A DNA stretch of 48,196 nt from Peptococcaceae bacterium. GTDB taxonomy: Bacteria > Bacillota > UBA994. Positions within the stretch are counted from its first letter, which is position 1, and the number at the start of each line of letters is the position of its first letter. Made by a program: the position numbers and the translations under genes. The stretch lies in NCBI GenBank assembly GCA_018334055.1, contig JAGXSS010000003.1, positions 1-48,196 of the forward strand. The letters run 5' to 3'. Under the pieces are notes generated by a model, which did no database searches, was not told the DNA's origin, and saw nothing but the letters and a program-made list of their open reading frames with translations. Shown piece after piece: positions 22,512-31,766 of this stretch.

Positions 22512-24923
22512 CTAGACAGTCCCCACCGCCTGACCCCAGCCTTGCAAGGTGTCGCTATGGCTAAGGAGGAGGCACTGCCGGCCGAGATTTTGCAGTGCCA
22601 CGGCGATGTTCGCCAGGCGTTTTTGGTCTGTGGTCAAAAATGGGTCATCAAAAACCAAGGGGACGACTTGGCCAACGCCTACGAGGTCCGCAATGGCGAG
22701 GCGGAGAGAAATATAAAACTGGTCACGAGCCCCCTGACTGAGAGCCTCGGGGGACACACGGTGGCCGCTTTCAGTGACCACCCAAGTAGTAAATCCTTCG
22801 TCAATGACCACTTCTCGATTCCCTCCCGCTATGTGGGAAAAATGACGGGTGGCCTGCTTCTCTAAGAGACTACGCGCCGCCGCATGAAAATCTGTGGCGG
22901 CTTTTTGTATCGCCCTAATCGCCAGCCCAAGGACCTGCGCCTCCCTCCGGACGCGATTTTCTTCGGCCATGAGACTGGCCAACTGTTCTTCCCCTTGCGC
23001 AAGGTTTTCGGTCTGCTGTCCGGTTAAGTACCCCTGTCGGTGACGCAGAGAAAATATCTCCATTTCTACCGCACCCAAATGTTCGCGGATCGCTATTAGT
23101 TCACCGGCCAGGTCTTTTTGCCACAATGTCAGGGCAACGGCATCCACTGCCGCCTCTAGTGCCGGCAATCCCATGTGGAGGGACACTAGCTCCTGCCATT
23201 CCCGGCGCGCCAATTGCATAGCGGTGGCGCAATCTAGTTGCCAAGCGGCCAGATTATGGAGGTCGGCGCATTGATGATGGGCCAACAAGTGAGTAAGCTT
23301 GTCTTCTTTGGCTTTAACACTTAGTTCCGCTTCTTTTTCGAGGTAGGCCGTCTCCCTATCTAGCTCGCTCCTCCTTAGTTTAAGTAACGCATACTCATCG
23401 CCTTTTTTAGCAAGTTCTGCCCAAATTACCTCATCTATTGCCGCTAACTGAGCAGTATCCCGCTCACCCTCCCGGTTGGGAAGCATGGCGCACACCGCCG
23501 CCATGAGCGGGGGTTGCAAGACCAGCTGTCGGCGTAAGAATTCTTGATAACGGCGCTGCCTCTGTACTACCCGCTCGGTCGCCCCTAACAACATCTCGCC
23601 CCTAGCCTGCTTAGGAAGAGCACTGGGGTCTTTTCTGCGCCAGACTAGCGCTAAGACCACACCAAGCGCCACAAACAACAGACCCACCACTGCTGCCGCT
23701 ACGCCCTCGAGCAAGAGCCACGCCATTGCCCCAGCCAGCATGCCCAACAGCGCAAGCCAGATATTGGGTCGAGAGCGCGCGCCCTTTCCCGTCAGAGCCA
23801 GCGACTCCTTCGCCTTTCCTTCCTCTTCCTCCGCAACAACTAGGTCTTGCCGGAGAGCTTCCTCTGTATTGCTCTGTTCCATGACGAAGCGCCGTACCGT
23901 GCGCACGACCTCCCCCGGCTGTTCCCCGAGGAGGGCCATACTTTCGCCCGCGGCTATTTTCTTAACAATATCTTCTCGCGCCAGAGTTACTTGCTTTAAG
24001 GCCGGCGTGGTCCTACTGACTAATCGCTCCCTCTCCTCGGCCAGTGCTACCGCGAGACTTTCCGCCTGACGAAAGTCCTCGTTCACCTTGAGTGCCTTTT
24101 CCCGGCAAAGGCCATACCGCTCGCGTAGCATAATCCATCTTTGAAAATTAGAGTGGAGCGACTCTAGGGCTTCTAGCTGTTGCTTAGTCTTAACCTGCTC
24201 CTCTGCCTGTTGGCAGAGACTTTCTTCAATGTGTTTGAGCTCACTCGTTGTTTCGTTCTGCTGGGTGAGCAATTTTTCCAACTCTTGCCTTCTATGGCGT
24301 AAGACCTCCAGTTTGCGGTCGATACGGCCCTTGCCAAGATTGGGCACATAACTTGACCACTCGATAGTCAGGGCTTTCAGTTCTTCCACCAAGGTGTTTT
24401 CCGCGCCCCGAGAAGTCGCACCTCCACCAGAGAGAAGTTCCTGAACTTTGGCATCTATCTTATCCTCACTGGGCATCGGTTGGGTCACAAAGTAGCTACG
24501 GCGAAACGTGTCACTATTCACCATGCCGAAATGCGTCTCCAGAAAGTCTAGGTAGGGCCGATTGGGCCTACGAGCTTCGGGCTTGTGTTCACCCTCGACA
24601 ATCTTTACCCACCGCCCTTTATTGTCGACGCTTTTCACCTCGATGCCATTTGTGCCAAACCTTCTGGTGACGCTATACTCCGTAGCGCCACTGCTAAACC
24701 ACAATGTCCCCTCAAATTTTGCACTCTGTCCCCAAGGCCGGTAGCGTTCAATCGGTGCCCCAAGCCCGAACAACACAGCACAAAGACCCTCGGCCATGGT
24801 TGTTTTGCCGCTCTCGTTTGGTCGGATAAAAACATTGACGCCTTTTGCGAAAGTAAAGTCGGCCTCACCGGCATACAGTCCAAACCCGCAAAGTTGCAGC
24901 CTTTTGAACATCACCTCCGCCAT
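22512..24923 (-). CDS. SbcC/Rad50-like AAA ATPase (YhaN type)
   Basis: Large P-loop ATPase of 803 aa. Walker A IRPNESGKTTMAEGL (33-47) at the N terminus; long coiled-coil arms; in the middle two adjacent hydrophobic helices (IWLALLGMLAGAMAWLLLEG and VVGLLFVALGVVLALVW), so the arm tip is membrane-inserted; then ABC signature LSQGARDQFYISLRLA and Walker B VPLVFDDPFLTTD, and H-loop LLLSHSD near the end. This is the YhaN layout rather than SbcC with a zinc hook. ATG 24923 has GGGAGG eight bases upstream, directly behind the SbcD-like gene (1-base gap). The pair probably forms a nuclease-ATPase complex. Confidence 0.85.
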   Translation of the reverse strand: MAEVMFKRLQLCGFGLYAGEADFTFAKGVNVFIRPNESGKTTMAEGLCAVLFGLGAPIERYRPWGQSAKFEGTLWFSSGATEYSVTRRFGTNGIEVKSVDNKGRWVKIVEGEHKPEARRPNRPYLDFLETHFGMVNSDTFRRSYFVTQPMPSEDKIDAKVQELLSGGGATSRGAENTLVEELKALTIEWSSYVPNLGKGRIDRKLEVLRHRRQELEKLLTQQNETTSELKHIEESLCQQAEEQVKTKQQLEALESLHSNFQRWIMLRERYGLCREKALKVNEDFRQAESLAVALAEERERLVSRTTPALKQVTLAREDIVKKIAAGESMALLGEQPGEVVRTVRRFVMEQSNTEEALRQDLVVAEEEEGKAKESLALTGKGARSRPNIWLALLGMLAGAMAWLLLEGVAAAVVGLLFVALGVVLALVWRRKDPSALPKQARGEMLLGATERVVQRQRRYQEFLRRQLVLQPPLMAAVCAMLPNREGERDTAQLAAIDEVIWAELAKKGDEYALLKLRRSELDRETAYLEKEAELSVKAKEDKLTHLLAHHQCADLHNLAAWQLDCATAMQLARREWQELVSLHMGLPALEAAVDAVALTLWQKDLAGELIAIREHLGAVEMEIFSLRHRQGYLTGQQTENLAQGEEQLASLMAEENRVRREAQVLGLAIRAIQKAATDFHAAARSLLEKQATRHFSHIAGGNREVVIDEGFTTWVVTESGHRVSPEALSQGARDQFYISLRLAIADLVGVGQVVPLVFDDPFLTTDQKRLANIAVALQNLGRQCLLLSHSDTLQGWGQAVGTV

Positions 24924-24924
24924 C

Positions 24925-26043
24925 CTAGTGCCCTCCCTTAAACGCGCGCAGCCCGCGCCTCATGGCTTGAAAGAGCAGCTCTTTCTCTTCTACAAGCGGG
25001 GTGCCCATAGCTTCTGTCAGGAGCCCTTTGACAAAAAACCCACGCACGCTCATTTCTCTACCTACCTCTTCTAGGTAACTGACGGAGAATTCATCGCTAT
25101 TATCTACTACCTCACAGTGGTAGAAAAGGCTCTGGGCTAAGGCGGCGACCTTGGCGCTTTGGACCCCCGGTGCGGCAGTCCCGGAAAGAACGAGGCGGAC
25201 AATGGCCTGCTCGTCCTTCATTGTCGCTAAATATTCATCTACTTCTGCCTCCGTAAGCCCATCAAGTGGCATCTCCATGACTTTCTGCGGGCGAGATAAA
25301 ATGGGGACCGTTCGCAGTTCTACCCGCCCCGCACTGAGCTCTACCAGTTGCACTACTCCGGTACCCAGATCATCAAAGCCCTTGGACATAGTGGCCCCGC
25401 AGTAAGCCGCAACACCATTGCCTACTCTAGCGGCTTTCGCTTGATGAAAGTGGCCAAGGGCTATGTAATCGTACTTGGCTATGGCTAAAGAATTGCTCGC
25501 AAGGGGCAGACTGCGCCAGGTGACCGGGCAATCTAACGAACCATGAAACACTCCCACATGAAACCCAGCACTTTCTAAGCGGGGCAAGTTGGTGAGAGGC
25601 GCACCACACTTGGTGATGCCGCCGGTATAGGCGACGCTGTAAAAGTGGATGGCCTCGCCCCGGATGACCCTACTGCCCACATGGCTTGGCTCCGGTGCCG
25701 TCACCAAAAGCCCGGGCCAGCGATCTGCATAGAGGCGATAGACACTGTCGCGATAGCTAATCTCGTCATGGTTGCCGGGTACGGTCAAGAGCAACTTTCC
25801 CTGCTGCGTCAGATGGCTTAGTTGCTGTAAGACGGCCTCGACGAGGGGCGCATCCGGACTGTGGTGCTCAAAGAGGTCGCCGGCAATAATCACTACATCC
25901 ACCTTATGGCTGGGGTTTAAGGCGACAGCTACCGCCTTCTTGAGCAGTTGATTGCGCTCCTCGGCCCTTTCAGCGGCCTTGGCACCGAGGAACTTTGGCT
26001 GCCAGCCTAGGTGCAGGTCTGACAAGTGTAGCAATGTTATCAA
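24925..26043 (-). CDS. SbcD/Mre11-like metallophosphoesterase (YhaO type)
   Basis: Calcineurin-like DNA exonuclease subunit, 372 aa. Phosphoesterase motifs: LLHLSDLHLGW (I), VIIAGDLFEHH (II), TVPGNHDEISY (III), GVFHGSLDC and ALGHFHQAK (IV-V). The C-terminal ~100 residues are the cap region. TTG 26043 is preferred because AAGGAG lies eight bases upstream; an upstream GTG in the same frame has no site. It is followed by the SbcC-like ATPase with almost no gap, as in YhaO/YhaN. Role: likely processing of DNA ends, by family. Confidence 0.87.
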   Translation of the reverse strand: MITLLHLSDLHLGWQPKFLGAKAAERAEERNQLLKKAVAVALNPSHKVDVVIIAGDLFEHHSPDAPLVEAVLQQLSHLTQQGKLLLTVPGNHDEISYRDSVYRLYADRWPGLLVTAPEPSHVGSRVIRGEAIHFYSVAYTGGITKCGAPLTNLPRLESAGFHVGVFHGSLDCPVTWRSLPLASNSLAIAKYDYIALGHFHQAKAARVGNGVAAYCGATMSKGFDDLGTGVVQLVELSAGRVELRTVPILSRPQKVMEMPLDGLTEAEVDEYLATMKDEQAIVRLVLSGTAAPGVQSAKVAALAQSLFYHCEVVDNSDEFSVSYLEEVGREMSVRGFFVKGLLTEAMGTPLVEEKELLFQAMRRGLRAFKGGH

Positions 26044-26126
26044 TTCAAGCACTCCTTCTCTCTGCGCCACCTCGACGGCTTAACTGGGGATGGTATACTA
26101 AGGTCGATGATAGGGGGAATAAATAG

Positions 26127-26930
26127 GTGGAGCACATCACCAGCACCCGTAACCCGCAACTGCAAGAGATGCGCCGTTTGCACAAAAAAACTCACCGTGA
26201 AGCATCCGGGTTCTGCCTCGTCGAGGGCATTCAACCCTGTTTGCGAGCCATCGAAAACGGTCTCCATGTTGAGTTTTTGATTTATGCTCCGGAATTGCTA
26301 AAGAGCCCGCTCGCCCTGATGCAGATAGCCGACTTACAGCGGCGGCGTATCAAGGTCCTCACGGCGAGTAAGGAGGCCTTTACGACTATATCCGAGCGCG
26401 ACAACCCCGTCGGGCTTGCTCTGGTTGCTAAAGCCAAACCCCTTGACCTAGGCAAGATCACTGTCGGCAAGCTCTCCATCCTCACCGCACTCTTTAACAT
26501 CAAGAACCCGGGAAACTTGGGTACCATTGTGCGCACCGCTGACTCAATCGGCGGCAGTGGGGTCATCCTCGTCGGTCAGACAGCCGACCCCTATGATCCG
26601 ACCTGCATCAAGGCCAGCATGGGTACAGTCTTTAGTGTACCATTGGCCAGGGTGGCCACAGAAGAGGGCTTCTTGGCTTGGTGCCATGACCGGCAGGTCG
26701 CCCTCATCACTACCTCGGCGCAGGCAACCATGGACCTAGCTAATGCTAAGTTTGACTACCCCTGCGCGGTGCTCATGGGCAGCGAAGGGCCCGGCCTCCC
26801 TCTCGATATTCTCACCGGAGGTCACTGGGCGGTGCGTATACCCATGTATGGCCAGGCCAACTCCCTAAACTTAGCAGTAGCGACCGGAATCATCCTCTAC
26901 GAGGTGAGGCGGCAACTAGGCCAGAACTAA
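26127..26930 (+). CDS. SpoU-family RNA 2'-O-ribose methyltransferase
   Basis: SPOUT (knotted) methyltransferase, 267 aa, with N-terminal substrate-binding domain (TSTRNPQLQEMRRLHKKTHR, EASGFCLVEG) and C-terminal catalytic domain. SpoU motifs: 1 FNIKNPGNLGTIVRTADS, 2 AVLMGSEGPGLP, 3 IPMYGQANSLNLAVATGII. Motif 3 has Gln before Ala-Asn-Ser-Leu-Asn where many members have Ser/Glu; otherwise standard. Target is probably 23S rRNA or tRNA; not decidable. GTG 26127 follows AGGGGG by nine bases. Overlaps the convergent cyclophilin gene by 4 bases. Confidence 0.9.
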   Translation: MEHITSTRNPQLQEMRRLHKKTHREASGFCLVEGIQPCLRAIENGLHVEFLIYAPELLKSPLALMQIADLQRRRIKVLTASKEAFTTISERDNPVGLALVAKAKPLDLGKITVGKLSILTALFNIKNPGNLGTIVRTADSIGGSGVILVGQTADPYDPTCIKASMGTVFSVPLARVATEEGFLAWCHDRQVALITTSAQATMDLANAKFDYPCAVLMGSEGPGLPLDILTGGHWAVRIPMYGQANSLNLAVATGIILYEVRRQLGQN

Positions 26931-27535
26931 CGGGTAATCTTCCGCGGTTCTGCATAAGTGACCCCAAAAGTATCCACGGTCACTTTCTTCATCGTGGCTC
27001 GCGGCTCGAGAGCTACGCCACCCGCAGTTTGGTCGCTAGGCCCCATGACGATGCGGTCAACCACGTCCAGGCCGGCAGTGACGCGACCAAAGGCGGCATA
27101 AGAGCCATCTAAGTGGGGAGAATTCTGGTGCATAATAAAAAATTGCGAGCCAGCCGAATCATAGATCGCTGAGCGGGCCATGGAGATGACTCCGCGCTCG
27201 TGCTTAAGGCTATTGCGCACCCCATTGCTAGAAAATTCACCCTTGATGCCATACCCGGGGCCGCCCATGCCGTTACCGTCTGGGCATCCGCCTTGAATCA
27301 TAAACTCAGGGATAATGCGATGAAAGACTAAACCATCGTAGAAGCCTTTCTGCACCAAATAAACAAAATTATTCACAGTCTGCGGCGCTATTTCTGGAAG
27401 AAGCTCGACCTTGATGATGCCACCGTCTGCCATCTCAATCGTGACTACGGGGTTAGGCTTGGCCTCTCTTTGACAACCTGTCAGCGAGAGCAAGAAGAAG
27501 CTGGCGACCAAAACGACAATGAACAGTTTTTTCAC
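26927..27535 (-). CDS. Peptidyl-prolyl cis-trans isomerase, cyclophilin-type lipoprotein
   Basis: Exported, lipid-anchored cyclophilin (foldase) of 202 aa. Signal MKKLFIVVLVASFFLLSLTGC gives a lipobox LTGC with Cys at 21. Core motifs: FHRIIPEFMIQGGCPDGNG (catalytic Arg), GVISMARS, SQFFIMHQNSPHLDGSYAAF and FGRVTAGLDVVDRI. Acts on secreted proteins outside the membrane. Monocistronic by position. Confidence 0.93.
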   Translation of the reverse strand: MKKLFIVVLVASFFLLSLTGCQREAKPNPVVTIEMADGGIIKVELLPEIAPQTVNNFVYLVQKGFYDGLVFHRIIPEFMIQGGCPDGNGMGGPGYGIKGEFSSNGVRNSLKHERGVISMARSAIYDSAGSQFFIMHQNSPHLDGSYAAFGRVTAGLDVVDRIVMGPSDQTAGGVALEPRATMKKVTVDTFGVTYAEPRKITR

Positions 27536-27677
27536 GAAACTATGCCTCCCAATATCTTCGGTTATTTATGGCGACCCATTACTATATTAGACACTGCCAG
27601 TCAATTTTCCTGCTATACAGCCGCAGGAAGGAATATCCGGTCAGCAGGGCGAAACAATAAAGAAAGGAGGGGCGCAT

Positions 27678-28211
27678 GTGTACTACTCACCGCGACAGAT
27701 GACGGTCATAGCCTTAGTCGCCACTGCTACTGCAGCCAGCGGATACCTATTGTATACGGTAATACCTGTGCCCGGGCTTAAGTTTGCCCTATTGGCCCCG
27801 CTGCTTAGCTTGATGGTGGCACTGCCCCTCTCCCTGCTGCGAAAACGCGGGGCGCTTTTAGCCACCTGTTTGGTTTTGGCCGCCGTCATGGGCCTCATCA
27901 ACTTCCTCATGAGCATGGCGATTGCCATCGCGGGGGTGATAACCGAGGGTTTATCCTGGTTACTTTTCCGCGGAGCTAAAACGCCTGGGGCCATTCGCGC
28001 GACCGCCGCAACTTTTCCCACGATATCTTTGATGATAACCGCCATGATTGCGCACTTTGTCACGGGGAGCAGGCTTCTCAATGTTACCTGGCCTGTTTTT
28101 GGTGCCTTAGTGCTCTTGACACAGGCGCTAGGCTTGTTAGGGGCCTGGGTGGCGGAACAGGTGCTCCTGCCGCGCATTGTCTTGGCTAGGCAGAGGTTCG
28201 AGCGCGAATAG
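27678..28211 (+). CDS. Small polytopic membrane protein, function unknown
   Basis: 177 aa, five to six predicted membrane helices, ends in a short basic tail (LARQRFERE). The first loop IPVPGLKFALLAPLLS and the overall size recall S components of ECF transporters, but no specific vitamin or metal family can be recognised. GTG 27678 follows AAAGGAGGGG; an ATG two bases earlier opens a different, very short frame. No ABC/ECF genes are adjacent. Leader 27536-27677 contains a small hairpin CCTGC-N9-GCAGG but no known riboswitch pattern. Confidence 0.65.
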   Translation: MYYSPRQMTVIALVATATAASGYLLYTVIPVPGLKFALLAPLLSLMVALPLSLLRKRGALLATCLVLAAVMGLINFLMSMAIAIAGVITEGLSWLLFRGAKTPGAIRATAATFPTISLMITAMIAHFVTGSRLLNVTWPVFGALVLLTQALGLLGAWVAEQVLLPRIVLARQRFERE

Positions 28212-28228
28212 ACCCAGCAAAGCAGGAA

Positions 28229-28249
28229 TCTTCGCCCATATGGCGAAGA
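28229..28249. repeat. Perfect 8-bp hairpin before sodA
   Basis: TCTTCGCC-CATAT-GGCGAAGA, located 17 bases after the membrane-protein stop and 36 bases before the SOD start. Without a T-run it is more likely an operator or mRNA-stability hairpin than a terminator. Confidence 0.55.
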
Positions 28250-28284
28250 AGACCTCGGTACGTAAAAACGAAAGGTGGGTACTT

Positions 28285-28878
28285 ATGACCAAGAAACATG
28301 TTTTGCCGGAGCTGCCCTATCCATATGCCGCTCTAGAGCCTTACTACGATGAAGCCACGCTAAAGCTTCACCACTCCAAGCACCATCAGGCCTATGTGGA
28401 TGGCTTGAACAAAGCGGAAGACAAGCTGGCTGAGGCCAGAGTGAGTGGCGATTTTGCCCTCATCAAGCACTGGCAGCGAGAATTGGCGTTTCATGGCAGC
28501 GGCCACCTCATGCACTCTCTGTTCTGGAAAAATATGACCCCAAATGGTGGTGGCGAGCCAAGCGGGCATATTGAAAAGCATCTTATCGAGAGCTTTGGCA
28601 CCGTTGAGGCTTTCAAGAAACAATTTTCTGCCGCCGCCGCAGCGGTGGAGGGTTCGGGCTGGGCTCTGCTAGTCTACTCTGCGGGACTTAAAGGCCTCTA
28701 CATCACCACTATTGAAAAACACCAGGACGTCGCTCTCATCGACGGGTTGCCCCTACTCACCATCGATGTCTGGGAACACGCCTATTATCTAAAATTCCAA
28801 AACCGACGCGCTGAATGGATTGCCTCATGGTGGAACTTGGTCAACTGGGCGGACATCAACCACAGAATTGAGCATTAA
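28285..28878 (+). CDS. sodA: Superoxide dismutase, Fe/Mn type
   Basis: Cytoplasmic SOD of 197 aa. Metal ligands by pattern: H29 (LHHSKHH), H77 (GHLMHSLFW), D161 and H165 (DVWEHAYYL). The segment ELAFHGSGHLMHSLFWKNM and NGGGEPSGHIEK match the Mn/cambialistic group more than FeSOD, though the metal cannot be fixed from sequence. ATG 28285 has AAAGGTGG upstream; longer in-frame starts are not conserved. Converges with the glycyl-radical activase gene, whose product is oxygen sensitive; a shared terminator lies between. Confidence 0.95.
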   Translation: MTKKHVLPELPYPYAALEPYYDEATLKLHHSKHHQAYVDGLNKAEDKLAEARVSGDFALIKHWQRELAFHGSGHLMHSLFWKNMTPNGGGEPSGHIEKHLIESFGTVEAFKKQFSAAAAAVEGSGWALLVYSAGLKGLYITTIEKHQDVALIDGLPLLTIDVWEHAYYLKFQNRRAEWIASWWNLVNWADINHRIEH

Positions 28879-28889
28879 GCCTCTGCTAA

Positions 28890-28923
28890 ACAAAGAACTG
28901 ACCTCGCTGGGTCAGTTCTTTGT
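28890..28923. terminator. Terminator between sodA and yjjW
   Basis: Perfect 14-bp stem ACAAAGAACTGACC / GGTCAGTTCTTTGT with a 6-base loop. Its right arm overlaps the last codons and stop of the convergent yjjW gene (28912-28914), so both genes use it. Confidence 0.88.
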
Positions 28924-29628
28924 GCATTGCGTGACGCCATATTCCTGAGCCAATCTTTGCAAGGCTGTCATGTATGCATCTGTGGGTACAGGCAGATGGG
29001 CGTAAGCGCCGATTACCCCCTGAGGGCGAAACCTAATCAGCTTGTACCTGACTTGTTGGTCAGCGCTAATGAGCCTACTGATGGTGGCGACGGTCTGCTC
29101 ATTGTTTAAAACATCCGGCACAATAACGGTGCGAATCTCATAGACCAGTTTTTCCGCTAGCGCATAGCGCAAATTGGCAAGGACCAGGTTGTTCCCTACC
29201 CCGGTCAGGGCCATATGCTCGCCCTCATCGCTGGCTTTGACATCAATGATGAACTTATCGACATGCCGACCAAGCAGCTGAAATGCTGCCGGAGCCAGAT
29301 GAGCATTGGTGTCCACAAAGACTTCGATGCCAAAGCTTTGGAGGTACCTAGCAAGCTCCAGCAAGAACTCATATTGCAGGGTGCATTCGCCGCCCGAAAT
29401 CGTGACCCCCTGAATAAAGTCCCGATACTTAAGTATCTCTAATCCCAGTTCCCGATGGTCCATGGCGCGTACTCCTGCGCTAAACATGCTACTATCGTAG
29501 GGCGCTTGGGTTTCGGGGTTATGGCAGTAGGCGCAGGCAAAATTGCAGCCCTGCAGAAAAACCGCCGTGCGGTTCCCTGGGCCGTCCACGGCGCTAAAGG
29601 GGATTATCTTGTGCACAAAACCTTGCAT
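28912..29628 (-). CDS. yjjW: Radical SAM glycyl-radical activating enzyme, YjjW-like
   Basis: Installs a glycyl radical on its partner using S-adenosylmethionine and a 4Fe-4S cluster. Cluster motif C28-x3-C32-x2-C35 in GCNFACAYCHNPET; GGE motif in VTISGGECTLQYEF; later DVKASDEGEH. At 238 aa it is shorter than the E. coli protein and lacks the extra ferredoxin insert between strand 1 and the radical SAM core. Its ATG at 29628 directly follows the yjjI stop (TAAATG), so the two are coupled. The substrate protein is therefore almost certainly the adjacent YjjI. Confidence 0.9.
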   Translation of the reverse strand: MQGFVHKIIPFSAVDGPGNRTAVFLQGCNFACAYCHNPETQAPYDSSMFSAGVRAMDHRELGLEILKYRDFIQGVTISGGECTLQYEFLLELARYLQSFGIEVFVDTNAHLAPAAFQLLGRHVDKFIIDVKASDEGEHMALTGVGNNLVLANLRYALAEKLVYEIRTVIVPDVLNNEQTVATISRLISADQQVRYKLIRFRPQGVIGAYAHLPVPTDAYMTALQRLAQEYGVTQCTKN

Positions 29629-31128
29629 TTAGCTCTCCCTCGCCCTAATCTTCCTTTGGAGGACCCCCAGGTTATCAGCAGCACCTTTGCCTAAGACCAC
29701 GGCGCTATTAGCCACCTGTTCTCCCCTCGCCAACTTGGCCATTTCAGACCTCTTCACCAAATAGCCGGTAATCCTCACCACGTCGGAATCTGCCGAATAG
29801 GCCGAAAAATAGCGTAACCCGTTTTTGAAGGCCCCTTTAAGAATGTCCACCACGAATTTGGGGTTGTTCTTTACTGTGGAGTCAAAGCTAAAGACGTCGC
29901 CAATTCCGGACGGGAAGTATTGATGAAAGCGAGCGGCCTGCATGATGTGCTCATAGAGTTCCGGCTCGTCGCCGATCGGAATGCGGCAACCCGGCGAGGT
30001 GTCTTTATCCGTGTCTATGCCTACTTGGGCGTGGAGCAGGTACCTGCCCTGCGAAAAGTGCAGATGCGGGTTGGTATGCGCGGCCACCAAGGCGGCCAGC
30101 TGGGCGATAATTTCGATGCCGAGGGAGTTTGCCTCTTCACTATGACCGAAACGGGCACCTTTGTCCGCGGGGTTGCCCAAAAAGTAATTGACACATTCAG
30201 CGAGACCGACGACACCAAACATGGCCGTAAATCGCTCTAGGCGAAGCAGATTTTCGGCGACGAGGAAGTTACCCGAGAAAAAGCCCGATTCTTCCACCAG
30301 GAAGCGCACTCTCTCGTCCATGTAAAGAAGCATGTGATGCACTGCTCGCGGCAAGGCCTCATCCCTAAACTGTGCATAGTCCGTCGCCGATAAAGACAGA
30401 CGGTGGAGATTAAGCCTCACCAAGGTAAAGCTCCCCCCGCCTACCGGCAGGCCATTGTAGCAGCTGACAATGGCATAGTCCTCGCCAAAGTCGGCCTTAA
30501 ACATGGCGTGATTGGCAAAACTCGGCTTAGCGGTCTGCAGTGCGGTTTCCACCGCCTGTAGAAGCCTGGCGTCGCTGGTATTGTGGTCACACTTGAGAGT
30601 CAAATTGGGCACCGCGGCTTGTAGCTCCGCGGCAGCCCCGAGCAGCAGGCGACCGGCCAAAGTGTCGCGGGTGCTTAGGTTGCCGTGGCAAAAAGAATCG
30701 GTGATGGTGCGATCTATATGCCGCAAAAAGTGCTTAATGGTCCGCGCCGAGGCGGCATCATCTGTGACAAAGGGCTCGAGCAAGGTGTCTAATTCGCCGA
30801 TGTAGACAGGGAAAGTAGTAATCGACGGCACATGTTTGTAGAGTATGAGCAGACTGTGCACCGCATCTTCTAGTGTCTTTGGCGGAGTAAGGGCGAGAAA
30901 CTCACTGCCCACTTGCATAAAACGGGCATAGTCAGGCACGACATAACGCGGTCGGTAGGGGGCATTACCCTCGAAAAGATCGCAGATGATCCTCGCTTGG
31001 CGCAATTCCTCCACCTCAGGGTGGATTTTTAGCACCTCGAGACTGTTTTCAGCTGCTCGCGCCAAGGCCACCACCTTCTGGTGGTAGGTTAGCTTGGCAT
31101 CCTTGACGATATCTATGATTTTACTCAA
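29629..31128 (-). CDS. yjjI: Glycyl-radical enzyme YjjI (DUF3029)
   Basis: Uncharacterised glycyl-radical family protein of 499 aa. The C-terminal radical loop is SDVVRITGYLVKRSEM, with the Gly in R-I-T-G-Y. A candidate thiyl cysteine is in VSCYNGLPVGGGSF. Other conserved text: HTNPHLHFSQGRYLLHAQ and FFSGNFLVAENLLRLERF. Reaction unknown for the whole family. ATG 31128 overlaps the nth stop (ATGA). It lies in the chain glycosyltransferase, nth, yjjI, yjjW. An oxygen-labile enzyme, next to a superoxide dismutase. Confidence 0.9.
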   Translation of the reverse strand: MSKIIDIVKDAKLTYHQKVVALARAAENSLEVLKIHPEVEELRQARIICDLFEGNAPYRPRYVVPDYARFMQVGSEFLALTPPKTLEDAVHSLLILYKHVPSITTFPVYIGELDTLLEPFVTDDAASARTIKHFLRHIDRTITDSFCHGNLSTRDTLAGRLLLGAAAELQAAVPNLTLKCDHNTSDARLLQAVETALQTAKPSFANHAMFKADFGEDYAIVSCYNGLPVGGGSFTLVRLNLHRLSLSATDYAQFRDEALPRAVHHMLLYMDERVRFLVEESGFFSGNFLVAENLLRLERFTAMFGVVGLAECVNYFLGNPADKGARFGHSEEANSLGIEIIAQLAALVAAHTNPHLHFSQGRYLLHAQVGIDTDKDTSPGCRIPIGDEPELYEHIMQAARFHQYFPSGIGDVFSFDSTVKNNPKFVVDILKGAFKNGLRYFSAYSADSDVVRITGYLVKRSEMAKLARGEQVANSAVVLGKGAADNLGVLQRKIRARES

Positions 31129-31766
31129 CGGACATCCTCTCCTTTATGGTGGGGGCATAGATTACGTAGGGGGCAGAGGTGACACTGGGGGTGTCGCGCA
31201 TGGCAGATTCTTCGCCCGTGCCAAATGAGCAGGTGATGCATGGGCCCCCAATCCTCTATGGAGAGCAGGGCACACAACTCCAACTCGACTTTTTCTGCGG
31301 TCTTAGCTGAGGTGAGCCCCAGGCGGCGTGCCACGCGAAAAACATGGGTGTCCACGCCTAGTGCCGGTACATTAAATGCAGTGTTCGCCACCACGTTGGC
31401 TGTCTTTCTTCCCACGCCCGGCAAGGAGCGCAAGTCCTCTACCGTCTCCGGGACTTGACCGTTATGCCTTAAACACAATTCACGACAGCAGTTGACAATG
31501 TTCTTGGCCTTGTTTCTGTACAGCCCACAAGACCGGATGTCTGCTTCTAAATCCACGGGGGCTACCTGCATGAGTTCACACGGGTGAGCATACTTGGCAA
31601 ACAAAGCTGGCGTCACTTGATTGACGCGAGCATCGGTGCACTGCGCTGACAGGATGGTTGCCAACAATAGCTCAAAAGGACTGCTAAAATTGAGCTCGCA
31701 CTTAGCATGCGGATAAAGCTCCCTCAGCAGTCCAATAATTTGTCCTAGCCCTAGGCTATCTACCAT
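31125..31766 (-). CDS. nth: Endonuclease III (DNA glycosylase/AP lyase)
   Basis: Base-excision repair enzyme removing oxidised pyrimidines, 213 aa. Helix-hairpin-helix LPGVGRKTANVVAN with the catalytic Lys, catalytic Asp in GVDTHVFRVARRLGL, and the 4Fe-4S motif C-x6-C-x2-C-x5-C in CHARHPQCHLCPLRNLC near the C terminus. The start overlaps the upstream glycosyl-phosphate transferase by 7 bases and its stop overlaps yjjI (ATGA), so all are cotranscribed. Confidence 0.96.
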   Translation of the reverse strand: MVDSLGLGQIIGLLRELYPHAKCELNFSSPFELLLATILSAQCTDARVNQVTPALFAKYAHPCELMQVAPVDLEADIRSCGLYRNKAKNIVNCCRELCLRHNGQVPETVEDLRSLPGVGRKTANVVANTAFNVPALGVDTHVFRVARRLGLTSAKTAEKVELELCALLSIEDWGPMHHLLIWHGRRICHARHPQCHLCPLRNLCPHHKGEDVR

